This document shows positions 32,800-46,234 of a DNA stretch of 64,000 bases, one piece after another (position 1 is the stretch's first letter; each line of letters opens with the position of its first letter). The stretch is from Paralichthys olivaceus (lineage: Eukaryota > Chordata > Actinopteri > Pleuronectiformes > Paralichthyidae), in contig NC_091114.1 in NCBI RefSeq assembly GCF_024713975.1, forward strand, positions 3,258,001-3,322,000, read 5' to 3'. Under the pieces are notes generated by a model. The model worked only from the letters and a program-made list of their open reading frames with translations. It did not search any database and was not told the origin of the DNA. A program made the translations under genes and the position numbers.

Positions 32800-35037
32800 A
32801 TGATGGAAGGGATCTTCTTTGGTGTCTTGTGTCTCTCAGGTCAGTGAATTTTACTCTTTGTATGATGTCTAACAGGAAATCTGAATATAGAGATTCATTT
32901 GAGTCTTCATACATAACACAAATAACTGGTTTCATCCTCAGGGTGCCTCACCTTCTCCACATGCCTCCTCCATCAGTACCACTTTGTGTCTGAAGCAATG
33001 ACTTGGACTGAAGCTCAGAGCTACTGCAGAGGGAGGTACACAGACCTGGCCACCATTGAAACCACTGAAGAAATGAAGAAACTTAAAGACACAGTTTCTG
33101 CTGCTGGTTACAGCTCTAAGGTTTGGATTGGCCTGTACAGTCAGATTGACTGGAAGTGGTCAGATGGGTTCACAGGGAGTGGAGCTGAATATAGGAACTG
33201 GGACAAGTCTGATAATGAACCAGACTATTATGGAGCCAATCAGCTCTGTGTGGGCATGTGGGACATTGGAAGATGGTCTGATTATCACTGCCATAGAGAG
33301 ACTGCATTTGTCTGCTACAATGGTAATGATGTGTTTTATATTGATCTTTACTATACAACATAATGTCTAAAATATAATTTTGAAAACATTGTGATCTCAA
33401 CAATCCCTCTTTTGTTCTCTAACTTAACTGCAGGAACATTAGAGGATTCTGACTTTGTGGTAGTGAATACAAGAAAGACTTGGACTGAGGCTCAGAGGCA
33501 CTGCAGAGAACACTACACAGATCTGGTCACTGTGAGGAACCAAGCTGACAACGACAAGATACATAACTTGATGCAACATGAAGACTGGGTGTGGATCGGT
33601 TTGTACAGAGATCCTCAGATCTACTGGTCCGACGGGAGTGGCTACTCATTCAGCTTCTGGTATCAGGGTGAAATCGTACTTGGCTCGATGAAAGTCGTAT
33701 GTGGTGTTGCAGATTTGCAGCAGGGAGGAAAATGGAGGTTATTGTCCTGTGAAGAAAGATTTCCATTTGTCTGCTACAGCATCCCAAGTGAGAATCTTTT
33801 TTGTATTTCTAAGTTGCTTGTTTTTGTATTTGTAAGTTTTCTGACAGGCCTGATCAAGCTGTCTTGTAGGCAACATGCAGCCCAGAGACCAGACGCTCCG
33901 CCCTCTGTGTTTTACATCAAAAGTCTGAGTTGTTCTATCACCACAGGAAGAACTGTAGGTTTCACTAAACTATACAACACGTTACACCTGTGTTTTGTTT
34001 CTCTCCTCGTTCTTTGTCTGAGCTGAAGTTGAGACGTTGGTGAAGGTGAGGGTGAAGCTGCAGGACTCCTCTGTGGACCTGAATGACCGTGCTGTGAGAG
34101 AACAGATTCTGAAAAAGGCAAGTCTCCAAAATCCACCCTGAGACATTAACTCATTCATGGACCCTGGACACATGTATTACAGAGTTTGACATCATCAAAT
34201 AACCATGAAGTAGATGAGTGAATGTAAAAAACTCAGCCACAGATGTTCCACAATGCAAAGCAGCCACAACAATGAAAGAAATAGAATCAAATGTTTGACT
34301 GGTCATGACGAAAGTGTCACTTTGTGACCTGATGCTGTTTATGTGTCCAGAGCTGCAGGATTCAGACAAACCACAATTCTTCTATTATTATTATTATTCA
34401 TATTATTGGTATGGTTATTATTATTATATGAATTGTTGCTGCTATCACTAATAACATCTTTACATTCATAATTATCACTCTTATTGTTTTCATTATAACA
34501 ACTAGTCTGTCACAGCTGAAACCTGATGGTGCACGACCTGGTCTCTCTTTCCTCCTATCTCTCTCTGTTCTCTTCCCTCTTTTCCTCCCTCCTCTCCTCC
34601 TCCTATCTCTCTCTCTTCCCCTCTTTTCCTCCCTCCTCTCCTCCTCCTATCTCTCTCTCTTCCCCTCTTTTCCTCCCTCCTCTCCTCCTCCTATCTCTCT
34701 CTGTTCTCTGCTGCTCACAGTGGGAACTGTTGGGTTTCTCTACAATGTTTAAGTTCTTGATCTTCTATGTAAAGTGCCTTGGGATAATGCATGTTATCAT
34801 ATACACGCTATATAAATCTAATTGAACTGACTAAATAAAAACACAACCCTTTGTCTTAGGGAGCAAAGGAATCTGTTTCACGTATTTAAATAGCTGCCAT
34901 TTGTTTTCCAGCTCCAGGAAAGATTCAACGAGAAAGGACTGAGTGGCGTCACCTTGGAGTGGAAAGAAAAGTCTGATGGGAAAGTTTTCCACAAGGAGGA
35001 AAAAGGTTCCGACAAGAAAAAAAAGACTGAGCTCTGA
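32800..35037 (+). CDS. U5: two-CTLD secreted lectin with basic tail, long form
   Basis: Exons 32800-32839, 32942-33322, 33434-33787, 34023-34117 and 34912-35037; 331 aa. CTLD1 has DNEPDYYGANQL with EPD. Exon 2 ends CYN instead of CYK, which also changes the donor context from AAG to ATG before GTAATG and could weaken splicing. CTLD2 has patch QHEDWV, an EIV loop and a unique Ser-to-Phe change (SFSFWYQG). Exon 4 uses the TCTGAG acceptor shared with U3, and intron 4 has the GC donor at 34118. The tail matches U3. Confidence 0.85.
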
Positions 35038-35234
35038 AATTTGAATTCAACTTTGAATGCATGCGCCAATGTTTCATGTCTGCACATATACACACCACTA
35101 TCACTGTACACAGTTAAACCATAGCAATGAATGCTGTTGTAGAAACATTAGCCTTTGTGTGCTTATATGCTTAAACTGTGTGTTATATCCAGCATAAAGA
35201 AATGTAATCATGTATGCACCCTTACTGGAATGAT

Positions 35235-35835
35235 TGTTTGTTGCACATATATTTAACGTGTGGAAATGTAAGAATTTGAAAAATGCAGATAGACATCGCC
35301 GGAATCTAATGGAGTCTGGAGACAGGACCTTTGAAATCGAGTAAGGCCTGAAACAGAGGCCTCCAAACCTCCAAGATTTATAATGGTGTCAAAGTTGGAC
35401 CAACAACCACCTCTTTAATATACCATTAGAATCGAGCCCTGACGTGACTGTAGGGGGAGACAAAGTCAACTTGGGAAAGTATGACACCATTCGGTTTGGG
35501 ACGAATCAGAAGTTTTGAACCAGAAAGGAAGTGGAGAGATCCACCTCCTGATTGGTTGAACGGGCAACAGCAGAGACGAGGATGAGTATATATAAAGTAT
35601 ATATAGTAGAGTATATATATATAAGCAGAAGGTTTGAAGCTCAGTCTTCAGTTGGCTTCTGGAGCCAGCTCTGGTTTACATCTTGTAAAAGAATAAACTC
35701 TACTGCATTGAACTCTGACCATCTCCAGTGAATTCTTTTGACCAATACTGAGACTCCAGTAAAAGCAAAGTATACGTGTTGAAAAGAAGTCTCGACTTAG
35801 TATCTGGCCCAGTGTTTGACTTTTTCTCTCCAACA
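35235..35835 (+). mobile_element. solo-LTR-like element downstream of U5
   Basis: Orthologous position to the element behind U3; here the flanks ATGAT/ATGCT are best preserved. Confidence 0.6.
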
Positions 35836-36166
35836 ATGCTTCCTGTAGAAGAGTCTGACCCTCATCATTAACACTGTTATTTACACTTTACTAACAAATC
35901 CTTTGTTTTCTCACTCACAGGTTTGCAAAAGGGGCAACAAATAACCACAGGTTTTGAAATGATTTCTGAATAATGTCTAAAGGATCAGACTCACATTCAA
36001 ACCCAGACATCCCATAAATTGACACTGATTCAGTTCAATGCTTTAAGAGACAGTCCTGAATTATCGCAGTGTGTGCAGGTGCAGCCCCATTACCCCAACA
36101 TCCCATAACAGGAATGTACACAAGGACTGCACATACAACACACACACAAACACCCACACACACATA

Positions 36167-36239
<73 letters not shown>

Positions 36240-36360
36240 AAGCCCTAAAGGGTCATACATACATACATTTTATTCCACCCATTTTCCAGTGATAATGAGA
36301 TAATTAATTTGAGATCTCCAGAAAAGAAATGTGTTTTGATTCAAAGATGTGTTTGAATTA
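35836..36360 (+). other. spacer with long (TA)n tract
   Basis: Non-coding; TA-dinucleotide tract at about 36163-36234, the longest version among the modules. Confidence 0.7.
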
Positions 36361-36556
36361 AAGATCCAGGTACTTCTTCACAAAGCTAGTACCACTGGAA
36401 ACTTGTGTTTTGTTTCTCTCCTCATTGTTGAAGCTGCAGGACTCCTCTGGACCTGAATGACCCTGCTGTGAAAGTAACCATGAGGGACATGAGTGAATAC
36501 AGAGAACTCCTGTCAGAGAGGTTTTACAATGCAAAGCAGCCAGAACTACATAAAGA
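36361..36556 (+). pseudogene. decayed exon 4 of a long lectin gene, relic 3
   Basis: Same damage as relics 1 and 2; GAACTACATAAAG variant shared with relic 5. Confidence 0.75.
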
Positions 36557-36784
36557 AGTGTTGTCATGTTGACTCCTTTGCATTATTTTCAGGAAGTGGA
36601 ATAATTCTTCCAGGCAGTGCTGCTGTAGAGCTGCTGTTTGTGGGTGAGATCAGGAAACACACAACATGCTGGGGCTGAGTTGGTGCTCGGGCCTAGAAGG
36701 ACTGGATCTGAGACATGTGGTGCAAATGGTGTCTCCATGAACACATCCATGTTGTAAAGATGAACACTGGATTCCTGAAAGCAG

Positions 36785-37026
36785 GCTTAAATATTCAGTA
36801 TGGTTACAGCCTGAGGATAGTGACTTCATTCACTTTTATTTGTTTAGCACCAAATCATAAAATAGATTTTCTCAAGGCACTTTACATGGTAAAGTTGAGA
36901 CCTTGTAAAATGATAGAGAAACCCAACAGTTCCCACAACGAGCAGCACTGACGACTGTGTAGAGAAAAAAAACTCTCTTCTACTAGAAGTAAAAAACCTC
37001 AAGAACCAGATTCAATGTGAGCGTCC
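36785..37026 (+). repeat. 241-bp dispersed repeat insert, copy 5
   Basis: AAATCATAAAATAG variant, shared only with the copy before U11. Confidence 0.7.
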
Positions 37027-37271
37027 AAAGAGAAAGAGGAGAGAGAGAGACCAGGAACTATTGTCAGACTGGTTGTAATGAAAATAATTTATAGATGATA
37101 GCAGTATAATAATAATAATACTCATCATGATCATTTCTTTCTCTTCTCTTTTCATCCTTATTTTCATGTGATCTACATATTGGATGGAATTAGAGGGGAT
37201 CACAACATTAATAGATAAACATTTCAAACATCCCTGTCACAGAGGTATCATTGGATCCACGGTGTGAGCAA

Positions 37272-37670
37272 AGATAAGATAAGATACGATAAGAAAGACT
37301 TTATTCATCCCACACTGGGGAAATTTCGACATTACAGCAGCAGAAGGGCATTAAGGTAGAGAAAAAAAAAAGAGAAAATTAGAATAAATATAAACATATA
37401 TAAATATTAAAAGAAAAATGTAAACACTATACAAAGACACCAGAAATGCACAGTGATATTGCACATGGGAAGTGGAAAATATACATTGGATGTTACAATT
37501 AAAAAAGTATTACACACACACCTAAAGACTGAATATGAATATTGCACATGAGATAGATATATATGTAGGAGGTAGATTCAGAAAACTGAGAGGAATAATT
37601 ATTACACTGTTTTTACGTGTTTGTTGAAAAGTCTTATGGCTGTTGGGATGAAGGACCTTCGAAACCTCAA
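37272..37670 (-). mobile_element. reversed LINE 3' fragment in the U6 promoter
   Basis: Same site as in U1 and U2, with a shortened A-rich internal tract. Confidence 0.7.
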
Positions 37671-37940
37671 CACAAACAGACATTCATTCACTCACCACCT
37701 GCACAGGGGTGGAGGCAGAGACCAGTGTTGTTCCCATATGATCAGAACTATCTGCATAGTGAGAGGCCATGCCATTTTGCATCTTTGCCTTTTTGCATAA
37801 AGCATGCAACAGAACAATGACTGTTCTACTGTCAGTAGAAGAGGAGGAGCTGGTGTTACATTTCCCTAAATCTACATGAGAACTGGTTAAGTTTACTGTT
37901 TGTGATGAACACTGGCACAAACAGTCCACAGAGCAGCAGC

Positions 37941-38939
37941 ATGATGGAAGGGATCTTCTTCGGTGTCTTGTGTCTCTCAGGTCAGTGAATTTCACTCTTT
38001 GTATGATGTCTAACAGGAAATGTGAATATAGAGATTCATTTGAGTCTTCATACATAACACAAATAACTGGTTTCATCCTCAGGGTGCCTCACCTTCTCCA
38101 CATGCCTCCTCCATCAGTACCACTTTGTGTCTGAAGCAATGACTTGGACTGAAGCTCAGTGCTACTGCAGAGGGAGGTACACAGACCTGGCCACCATTGA
38201 AACCACTGAAGAAATGAAGAAACTTAAAGACACAGTTTCTGCTGCTGGTTACAGCTCTAAGGTTTGGATTGGCCTGTACAGTCAGATTGACTGGAAGTGG
38301 TCAGATGAGTTCACAGGGAGTGGAGCTGAATATAGGAACTGGGACGGGTCTAACCCAAACTATTATAAAGCCAAGGAGCTCTGTGTGACCATGAGGGAAA
38401 ATGGAAGATGGTTTGATTATAACTGCCCTGCACAGACTGCATTTGTCTGCTACAAAGGTAATGCTGTGTTTTATATTGATCTTTACTATACAACATAATG
38501 TCTAAAATATAATTTTGAAAACATTGTGATCTCAACAATCCCTCTTTTGTTCTCTAACTTAACTGCAGGAACATTAGAGGAGTCTGACTTTGTGGTAGTG
38601 AATACAAGAAAGAATTGGACTGAGGCTCAGAGGCACTGCAGAGAACACTACACAGATCTGGTCACTGTGAGGAACAAAGCTGACAACGACAAGATACATA
38701 ACTTGATGCGACAAGAAAAACGGGCATGGATCGGTTTGTACAGAGATCCTCAGATCTACTGGTCTGACGGGAGTGGCTACTCATTCAGCTCCTGGTATCA
38801 GGGTCTAAACAAACTTGGCTCGATGAAAGTCGTATGTGGTGTTGCAGATTTGCAGCAGGGAGGAAAATGGAGGTTATTGTCCTGTGAAAAAAGATTTCCA
38901 TTTGTCTGCTACAGCGTGCGTGGATGGTGCTTCCTTTAG
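37941..38939 (+). CDS. U6: two-CTLD secreted lectin, short form, with extra cysteine
   Basis: Exons 37941-37980, 38083-38457 and 38569-38939; 261 aa (254 if spliced after 38915). Ser40 is Cys (EAQCYC), giving an odd cysteine beside the conserved Cys42. The sugar-motif position is NPN. The usually conserved Trp in the LCV-x-MW segment is Arg (TMRENGRW), and the WND region reads WFDYNCPAQT. CTLD2 opens LEESDF, with patch RQEKRA (shared with U8) and an LNK loop. This is the most deviant CTLD1 of the array, so its fold or ligand may differ. Confidence 0.86.
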
Positions 38940-39959
38940 TGAAAGAGAGAGAATACATCCTTTCATTAGATTTACAGTTATTGTGTCATTAGAGATTCTT
39001 ATAACATGAATGCATTCATGAATATTTGGATGGTGTTTGTTCTGTCTATTGTTTCTTTACAGTGAGAGAAACTAGAAATGTTTTGTGATGTACTTGAATG
39101 TTATCACTTCATTAATCTGCTCTGTGATGTTTCTTCAAGACAAACTGACACTTTGGAGCATTTTTACTTTGTCTGGTTTCAGACTCCTTCACTAATTCTC
39201 CTTGTGAATGAGATTTCAGCTCTTAGCTCTCAGCTCGCTCACCACACAACTTGTGTGTGTGAGTATTTGTCTTCACCACTGATCCAGTTCAGCTGCATGT
39301 TTGATGCTGGGATTGATATAATCATCATATAATCTGAGATTTCAGTTTAAACCCAAAGCTTAAAAAAACAAGCAAAACCCATGGGATGTTCATTTTTTTG
39401 TTTTAAATGAAAAAACTAAAACAGAGAGAAGTCATCTTTCAGTTTTTGTTGTCAGAATAAAAAGCAAAATTAAAAAAACTCTTTTTCAAATGGACTGGTT
39501 TTGGTTTCATGCAAACCCCTGTTTTATAGAAAATAGATTGGTAAGATTGAGTAGATGTAAAAAAATGTCAATTAATTATGCATCAATAAATCTGTGTATA
39601 TGCAACATAAATAAATGGCTTATGTGTTCTTTTATTTTCTTTTTGACCTAAAATACCTTGAGCAGCACACAAGTAGCTTCATTCAGCATATGTATTGAAA
39701 TAGTGACCAGCAGAGGTCGCTACATATAGAAGTGTTGTCATGTTGACTCCTTTGCATTATTTTCAGGAAGTGGAATAATTCTTCCAGGAAGTGCTGCTGT
39801 AGAGCTGCTGTTTGTGGGTGAGATCAGGAAACACACAACATGCTGGGGCTGAGTTGGTGCTCGGGCCTAGAAGGACTGGATCTGAGACATGTGCTGCAAA
39901 TGGTGTCTCCATGAACACATCCATGTTGTAAAGATGAACACTGGATACCTGAAAGCAGG
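38940..39959 (+). other. U6 3' region and first pre-gene block of the U6-U7 spacer
   Basis: Short-form terminal exon after the acceptor at about 39062; AATAAA-type signals near 39455 and 39585; pre-gene block at about 39730. Confidence 0.6.
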
Positions 39960-40200
39960 CTTAAATATTCAGTATGGTTACAGCCTGAGGATAGTGACTT
40001 CATTCACTTTTATTTGTTTAGCACCAGATCCTGAAATAGATTTTCTCAAGGCACTTTACATGGTAAAGTTGAGACCTTGTAAAATGATAGAGAAACCCAA
40101 CAGTTCCCACAACGAGCAGCACTGACGACTGTGTAGAGAAAAAAAACTCTCTTCTACTAGAAGTAAAAAACCTCAAGAACCAGATTCAATGTGAGCGTCC
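39960..40200 (+). repeat. 241-bp dispersed repeat insert, copy 6
   Basis: AGATCCTGAAATAG variant, shared with the copies at 20625 and 51235, each of which sits just left of a LINE-bearing element. Confidence 0.7.
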
Positions 40201-40354
40201 AAAGAGAAAGAGGAGAGAGAGAGACCAGGAACTATTGTCAGACTGGTTGTAATGAAAATCATTTATAGATGATAGCAGTATAATAATAATAATAATACTC
40301 ATCATCATCATTTCTTTCTCTTCTCTTTTCATCCTTATTTCCATGTGATCTACA

Positions 40355-41690
40355 TGTGAGGGCTGACATGCAGAAGAAGAACACTGCCCTCTGCAGGTAA
40401 GGTTAGATGGAGTCTTCCTGCCTTTATAAGGACAGGTGTGGGCAATCAGTGTCTCTTTGCCTGAATCCTGGTAGATGTGGGGGGGGGGACTGCTTGGTGT
40501 GTGCAGGTAAGGGAGATCTGGGGAGAAACACTGCTTGTATGGTTTGAGTTGAAATCTAATGAGGTTTCTTGTATATCTAGTTGTAGTAAAGCTGTGTCCT
40601 GATGGATCCTGACTGATCATCTGCTGTGTAGCCCCATGGTGAAGAGGTAGGCCATAGATAACAGCCTTTGTTTGGTTAACAGTAGGCATATCGCTGATAA
40701 CATAATAATGGAATCCTTTAGGAAACTCAGCCCTTGTCTCCCACTCATTTGAGCCAGAGTAGTCTGCTGACCATCCTTCCTAGTGTCTCCTTTAATCAGG
40801 GCCCCAGAGTGAGCAAGGTATTCTAAACAGGTGTGGTCCTGTAGGTATTTTTGCCAGTGGATACAAATTATGTTGACCATGTTTTCCCTCATTGCAGACT
40901 AAGTGCCAGACTGCTGCTTTGCCTGCAGTTCACCTATATCGTCGGGCTAACTTGATCTATGTTGAACTGGGCTTAATCTTAGTTCTTGGGTGAATAGTCC
41001 ATGATTTGTATATTGTTCCATAACTAACTGCTATACATAAAACATGTATAAAAAGATGGCGCCGTACTAACGGCTGCCTGGCATAGCAGCTCCTGGTATT
41101 ACTGTCGGTTTTGTGTGTTTTTATTACCCTTGCTGTTTGTTTTTATATTTATTTTTGCACTGCTCTGTGCATCTTCGTACCGATCAATGACGAAATGCTT
41201 TTGCAACTGATTGGACACTTTTTATAACTTTTAACCGCACTCCGGTCTCTTCGGATCACTGGGAGCATGCCTGCAACACACGCCGGCATTGTTTACAGGT
41301 GGTGTCACCCCAGGCACGTCACCGTTAAACAGCGTGTCTGCAGCCTGGACATCGAGCTCGTCGCCGTCGGACTTCGTCCATATTATTTGCCGAGGGAGTT
41401 TACCAGTGTTTTCGCCATCACTGTTTATATTCCTCCATCTGGGAACGCAGAAGCAGCGTGTGACGTCATCCACACTGTGACTGCAGGATTACAGAGACAA
41501 CAAACGGGGCCTTCATCGTCATCACAGGTGACTTTAACCATGCTTCCCTCTCATCCACACTCCCAACATTCTTCCAGTTTGTAAAATGTGCCACCTGTGA
41601 AAATAAGACTTTGGACCTGCTGTATGCAAATGTTAAGGATGCATACAGCTCCACTGCCATTTGTCTTGAATACTGTGTCTGGCCACGTAT
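40355..41690. mobile_element. TG...CA element interrupted by a LINE (U6-U7 spacer)
   Basis: Same composite as at 21020-22827 but shorter because the LINE inside it has a further deletion. Confidence 0.65.
41053..41659 (+). mobile_element. internally deleted LINE, copy 2 (most truncated)
   Basis: Same AGATGGCGCCG start as copy 1. The endonuclease frame is shifted after the LQRQQ segment (a two-base difference near 41500). The element stops after GCATACAGCTCCACTGCC, so all sequence from the GRSDHN motif onward is gone. Confidence 0.8.
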
Positions 41691-42950
41691 TGGATGGAAT
41701 TAGAGGGGATCACAACATTAATAGATAAACATTTCAAACATCCCTGTCACAGAGGTATCATTGGATCCACAGTGTGAGCAACATAAACAGACATTCATTC
41801 CCTCACCACCTGCACAGGGGTGGAGGCAGAGACCAGTGTTGGTCCCATATGATCAGAACTATCTGCATAGTGAAATGAGATAAAAATGAGATAAAGAACT
41901 CCTGCCAGAGAGGTTTTACAATGCAAAGCAGCCAGAACAACATAAATAAGTGTCACGTTGACTCCTTTGCATTATTTTCAGGAAGTGGAATAATTCTTCC
42001 AGGAAGTGCTGCTGTAGAGCTGCTGTTTGTGGGTGAGATCAGGAAACACACAACATGCTGGGGCTGAGTTGGTGCTCGGGCCTAGAAGGACTGGATCTGA
42101 GACATGTGCTGCAAATGGTGTCTCCATGAACACATCCATGTTGTAAAGATGAACACTGGATACCTGAAAGCAGGCTTAAATATTCAGTATGGTTACAGCC
42201 TGAGGATAGTGACTTCATTCACTTTTATTTGCTTAGCACCAAATCATTATATAGATTTTCTCAAGGCACTTTACATGGTAAAGTTGAGACATTGTAAAAT
42301 GATAGAGAAACCCAACAGTTCCCACAACGAGCAGCACTGACGACTGTGGAGAGAAAAAAAACTCTCTTCTACTAGAAGTAAAAAACCTCAAGAACCAGAT
42401 TCAATGTGAGCGTCCAAAGAGAAAGAGGAGAGAGAGAGAGACCAGGAACTATTGTCAGACTGGTTGTCATGAAAATAATTTATAGATGATAGCAGTATAA
42501 TAATAATAATAATACTCATCATCATCATTTCTTTCTCTTCTCTTTTCATCCTTATTTTCATGTGATCTACATATTGGATGGAATTAGAGGGCATCACAAC
42601 ATTAATAGATAAACATTTCAAACATCCCTGTCACAGAGGTATCATTGGATCCACGGTGTGAGCAACACAAACAGACATTCATTCCCTCACCACCTGCACA
42701 GGGGTGGAGGCAGAGACCAGTGTGGGTCCCATATGATCAGAACTATCTGCATAGTGAAATGAGATAAATGAGAAAAAAATTGTTTTCTGCATCTTTGCCT
42801 TTTTGCATAAAGAATGCAACAGAACACTGACTGTTCTACTGTCAGTAGAAGAGGAGGAGCTGGTGTTACATTTCCCTAAATCTACATGAGAACTGGTTAA
42901 GTTTACTGTTGGTGATGAACACTGGCACAAACAGTCCACAGAGCAGCAGC
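41691..42950 (+). other. second pre-gene block and U7 promoter
   Basis: Partial promoter copy at 41765-41885, pre-gene block at about 41948-42174, 241-bp repeat, then the LINE-free promoter. Confidence 0.6.
42175..42415 (+). repeat. 241-bp dispersed repeat insert, copy 7
   Basis: AAATCATTATATAG variant, private to this copy. Confidence 0.7.
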
Positions 42951-45132
42951 ATGATGGAAGGGATCTTCTTTGGTGTCTTGTGTCTCTCAGGTCAGTGAAT
43001 TTCACTCTTTGTATGATGTCTAACAGGAAATGTGAATATAGAGATTCATTTGAGTCTTCATACATAACACAAATAACTGGTTTCATCCTCAGGGTGCCTC
43101 ACCTTCTCCACATGCCTCCTCCATCAGTACCACTTTGTGTCTGAAGCAATGACTTGGACTGAAGCTCAGAGCTACTGCAGAGGGAGGTACACAGACCTGG
43201 CCACCATTGAAACCACTGAAGAAATGAAGAAACTTAAAGACACAGTTTCTGCTGCTGGTTACAGCTCTAAGGTTTGGATTGGCCTGTACAGTCAGATTGA
43301 CTGGAAGTGGTCAGATGAGTTCACAGGGAGTGGAGGTGAATATAGGAACTGGGACAAGTCTCATAATGAACCAGACTATCATGCAGCCAAGGAGCTCTGT
43401 GTGGGCATGTGGGACATTGGAAGATGGTCTGATTATCACTGCCATAGAGAGACTGCATTTGTCTGCTACAAAGGTAATGATGTGTTTTATATTGATCTTT
43501 ACTATACAACATAATGTCTAAAATATAATTTTGAAAACATTGTGATCTCAACAATCCCTCTTTTGTTCTCTAACTTAACTGCAGGAACATTAGAGGATTC
43601 TGACTTTGTGGTAGTGAATACAACAAAGAATTGGACTGAGGCTCAGAGGCACTGCAGAGAACACTACACAGATCTGGTCACTGTGAGGAACCAAGCTGAC
43701 AACGACAAGATACATAACTTGATGCGACATAAAGTCTGGGTGTGGATCGGTTTGTACAGAGATCCTCAGATTTACTGGTCTGACGGGAGTGGCTACTCAT
43801 TCAGCTCCTGGTATCAGGGTGACATCGTACTTGGCTCGATGAAAGTCGTATGTGGTGCTGCAGATTTGCAGCAGGGAGGAAAATGGAGGTTATTGTCCTG
43901 TAAAGAAACATTTCCATTTGTCTGCTACAGCATCCCAAGTGAGAATCTTTTTTGTATTTCTAAGTTGCTTGTTTTTGTATTTGTAAGTTTTCTGACAGGC
44001 CTGATCAAGCTGTCTTGTAGGCAACATGCAGCCCAGAGACCAGACGCTCCGCCCTCTGTTTTAAATCAAAAGTCTGAGTTGTTCTATCACCACAGGAAGA
44101 ACTGTAGGTTTCACTAAACTATACAACACATTACACCTGTTTTGTTTCTCTCCTCGTTCTTTGTCTGTAGCTGAAGTTGAGACGTTGGTGAAGGTGAGGG
44201 TGAAGCTGCAGGACTCCTCTGTGGACCTGAATGACCGTGCTGTGAGAGAACAGATTCTGAAAAAGGCAAGTCTCCAAAATCCACCCTGAGACATTAACTC
44301 ATTCATGGACCCTGGACACATGTATTACAGAGTTTGACATCATCAAATAACCATGAAGTAGATGAGTGAATGTAAAAAACTCAGCCACAGATGTTCCACA
44401 ATGCAAAGCAGCCACAACAATGAAAGAAATAGAATCAAATGTTTGACTGGTCATGACGAAAGTGTCACTTTGTGACCTGATGCTGTTTATGTGTCCAGAG
44501 CTGCAGGATTCAGACAAACCACAATTCTTCTATTATTATTATTATTCATATTATTGGTATGGTTATTATTATTATATGAATTGTTGCTGCTATCACTAAT
44601 AACATCTTTACATTCATTATTATCACTCTTATTGTTTTCATTATAACAACTAGTCTGTCACAGCTGAAACCTGATGGTGCACGACCTGGTCTCTCTTTCG
44701 TCCTATCTCTCTCCCTGTTCTCTATCCCTCCTCTCCTCCTCCTATCTCTCTCTCTTCCCCTCTTTTCCTCCCTCCTCTCCTCCTCCTATCTCTCTCTGTT
44801 CTCTGCTGCTCACAGTGGGAACTGTTGGGTTTCTCTACAATGTTTAAGGTCTTGATCTTCTATGTAAAGTGCCTTGGGATAATGCATGTTATCATATACA
44901 CGCTATATAAATCTAATTGAATTGACTAAATAAAAACATAACCCTTTGTCTTAGGGAGCAAAGGAATCTGTTTCACGTATTTAAATAGCTGCTATTTGTT
45001 TTCCAGCTCCAGGAAAGATTCAACGAGAATGGACTGAGTGGCGTCACCTTGGAGTGGAAAGAAAAGTCTGATGGGAAAGTTTTCCACAAGGAGGAAAAAG
45101 GTTCCGACAAGAAAAAAAAGACTGAGCTCTGA
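42951..45132 (+). CDS. U7: two-CTLD secreted lectin with basic tail, long form
   Basis: Exons 42951-42990, 43093-43473, 43585-43938, 44171-44265 and 45007-45132; 331 aa. CTLD1, including EPD and the GGEYRNW variant, is identical in protein sequence to U10. CTLD2 has patch RHKVWV, a DIV loop, a private VVCGAAD change and CKETF. Exon 4 keeps the TCTGTAG acceptor, presumably the ancestral one. Intron 4 has the GC donor at 44266. The tail differs from the others by one Lys-to-Asn change (FNENGL). Confidence 0.85.
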
Positions 45133-45329
45133 AATTTGAATTCAACTTTGAATGTATGCGCCAATGTTTCATGTCTGCACATATACACACCACTATCACT
45201 GTACGCAGTTAAACCATAGCAATGAATGCTGTTGCAGAAACATTAGCCTTTGTGTGCTCATATGCTTAAACTGTGCGTTATATCCAGCATAAAGAAATGT
45301 AATCATGTATGCACCCTTACTGGAATGAT
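45133..45329 (+). other. U7 3' UTR
   Basis: AT-rich; matches the 3' UTR of U3, U5 and U10 up to the LTR. Confidence 0.5.
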
Positions 45330-45932
45330 TGTTTGTTGCACATATATTTAACGTGTGGAAATGTAAGAATTTAAAAAATGCAGATAGACATCGCCGGAAT
45401 CTAATGGAGTCTGGAGACAGGACCTTCGAAATCGAGTAAGGCCTGAAACAGAGGCCTCCAAACCTCCAAGATTTATAATGGTGTCAGAGTTGGACCAACA
45501 ACCACCTCTTTAATACACCATTAGAATCGAGCCCTGACGTGACTGTAGGGGGAGACAAAGTCAACTTGGGAAAGTATGACACCATTCGGTTCGGGACGAA
45601 TCAGAAGTTTTGAACCAGAAAGGAAGTGGAGAGATCCACCTCCTGATTGGTTGAACGGGCAACAGCAGAGACGAGGATGAGTGTATATATAAAGTATATA
45701 TAGTAGAGTATATATATATAAGCAGAAGGTTTGAAGCTCAGTCTTCAGTTGGCTTCTGGAGCCAGCTCTGGTTTACATCTTGTAAAAGAATAAACTCTAC
45801 TGCATTGAACTCTGACCATCTCCAGTGAATTCTTTTGACCAATACTGAGACTCCAGTAAAAGCAAAGTATACGTGTTGAAAAGAAGTCTCGACTTAGTAT
45901 CTGGCCCAGTGTTTGACATTTTCTCTCCAACA
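45330..45932 (+). mobile_element. solo-LTR-like element downstream of U7
   Basis: Same element and position as behind the other long genes, with ATGCT on the right flank. Confidence 0.6.
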
Positions 45933-46234
45933 ATGCTTCCTGTAGAAGAGTCTGACCCTCATCATTAACACTGTTATTTACACTTTACTAACAAATCCTT
46001 TGTTTTCTCACTCACAGGTTTGCAAAGGGGCAACAAATAACCACAGGTTTTGAAATGATTTCTGAATAATGTCTAAAGGATCAGACTCACATTCAAACCC
46101 AGACATCCCATAAATTGACACTGATTCAGTTCAATGCTTTAAGAGACAGTCCTGAATTATTGCAGTGTGTGCAGGTGCAGCCCCATTACCCCAACATTCC
46201 ATAACAGGAATGTACACAAGGACTGCACATACAA

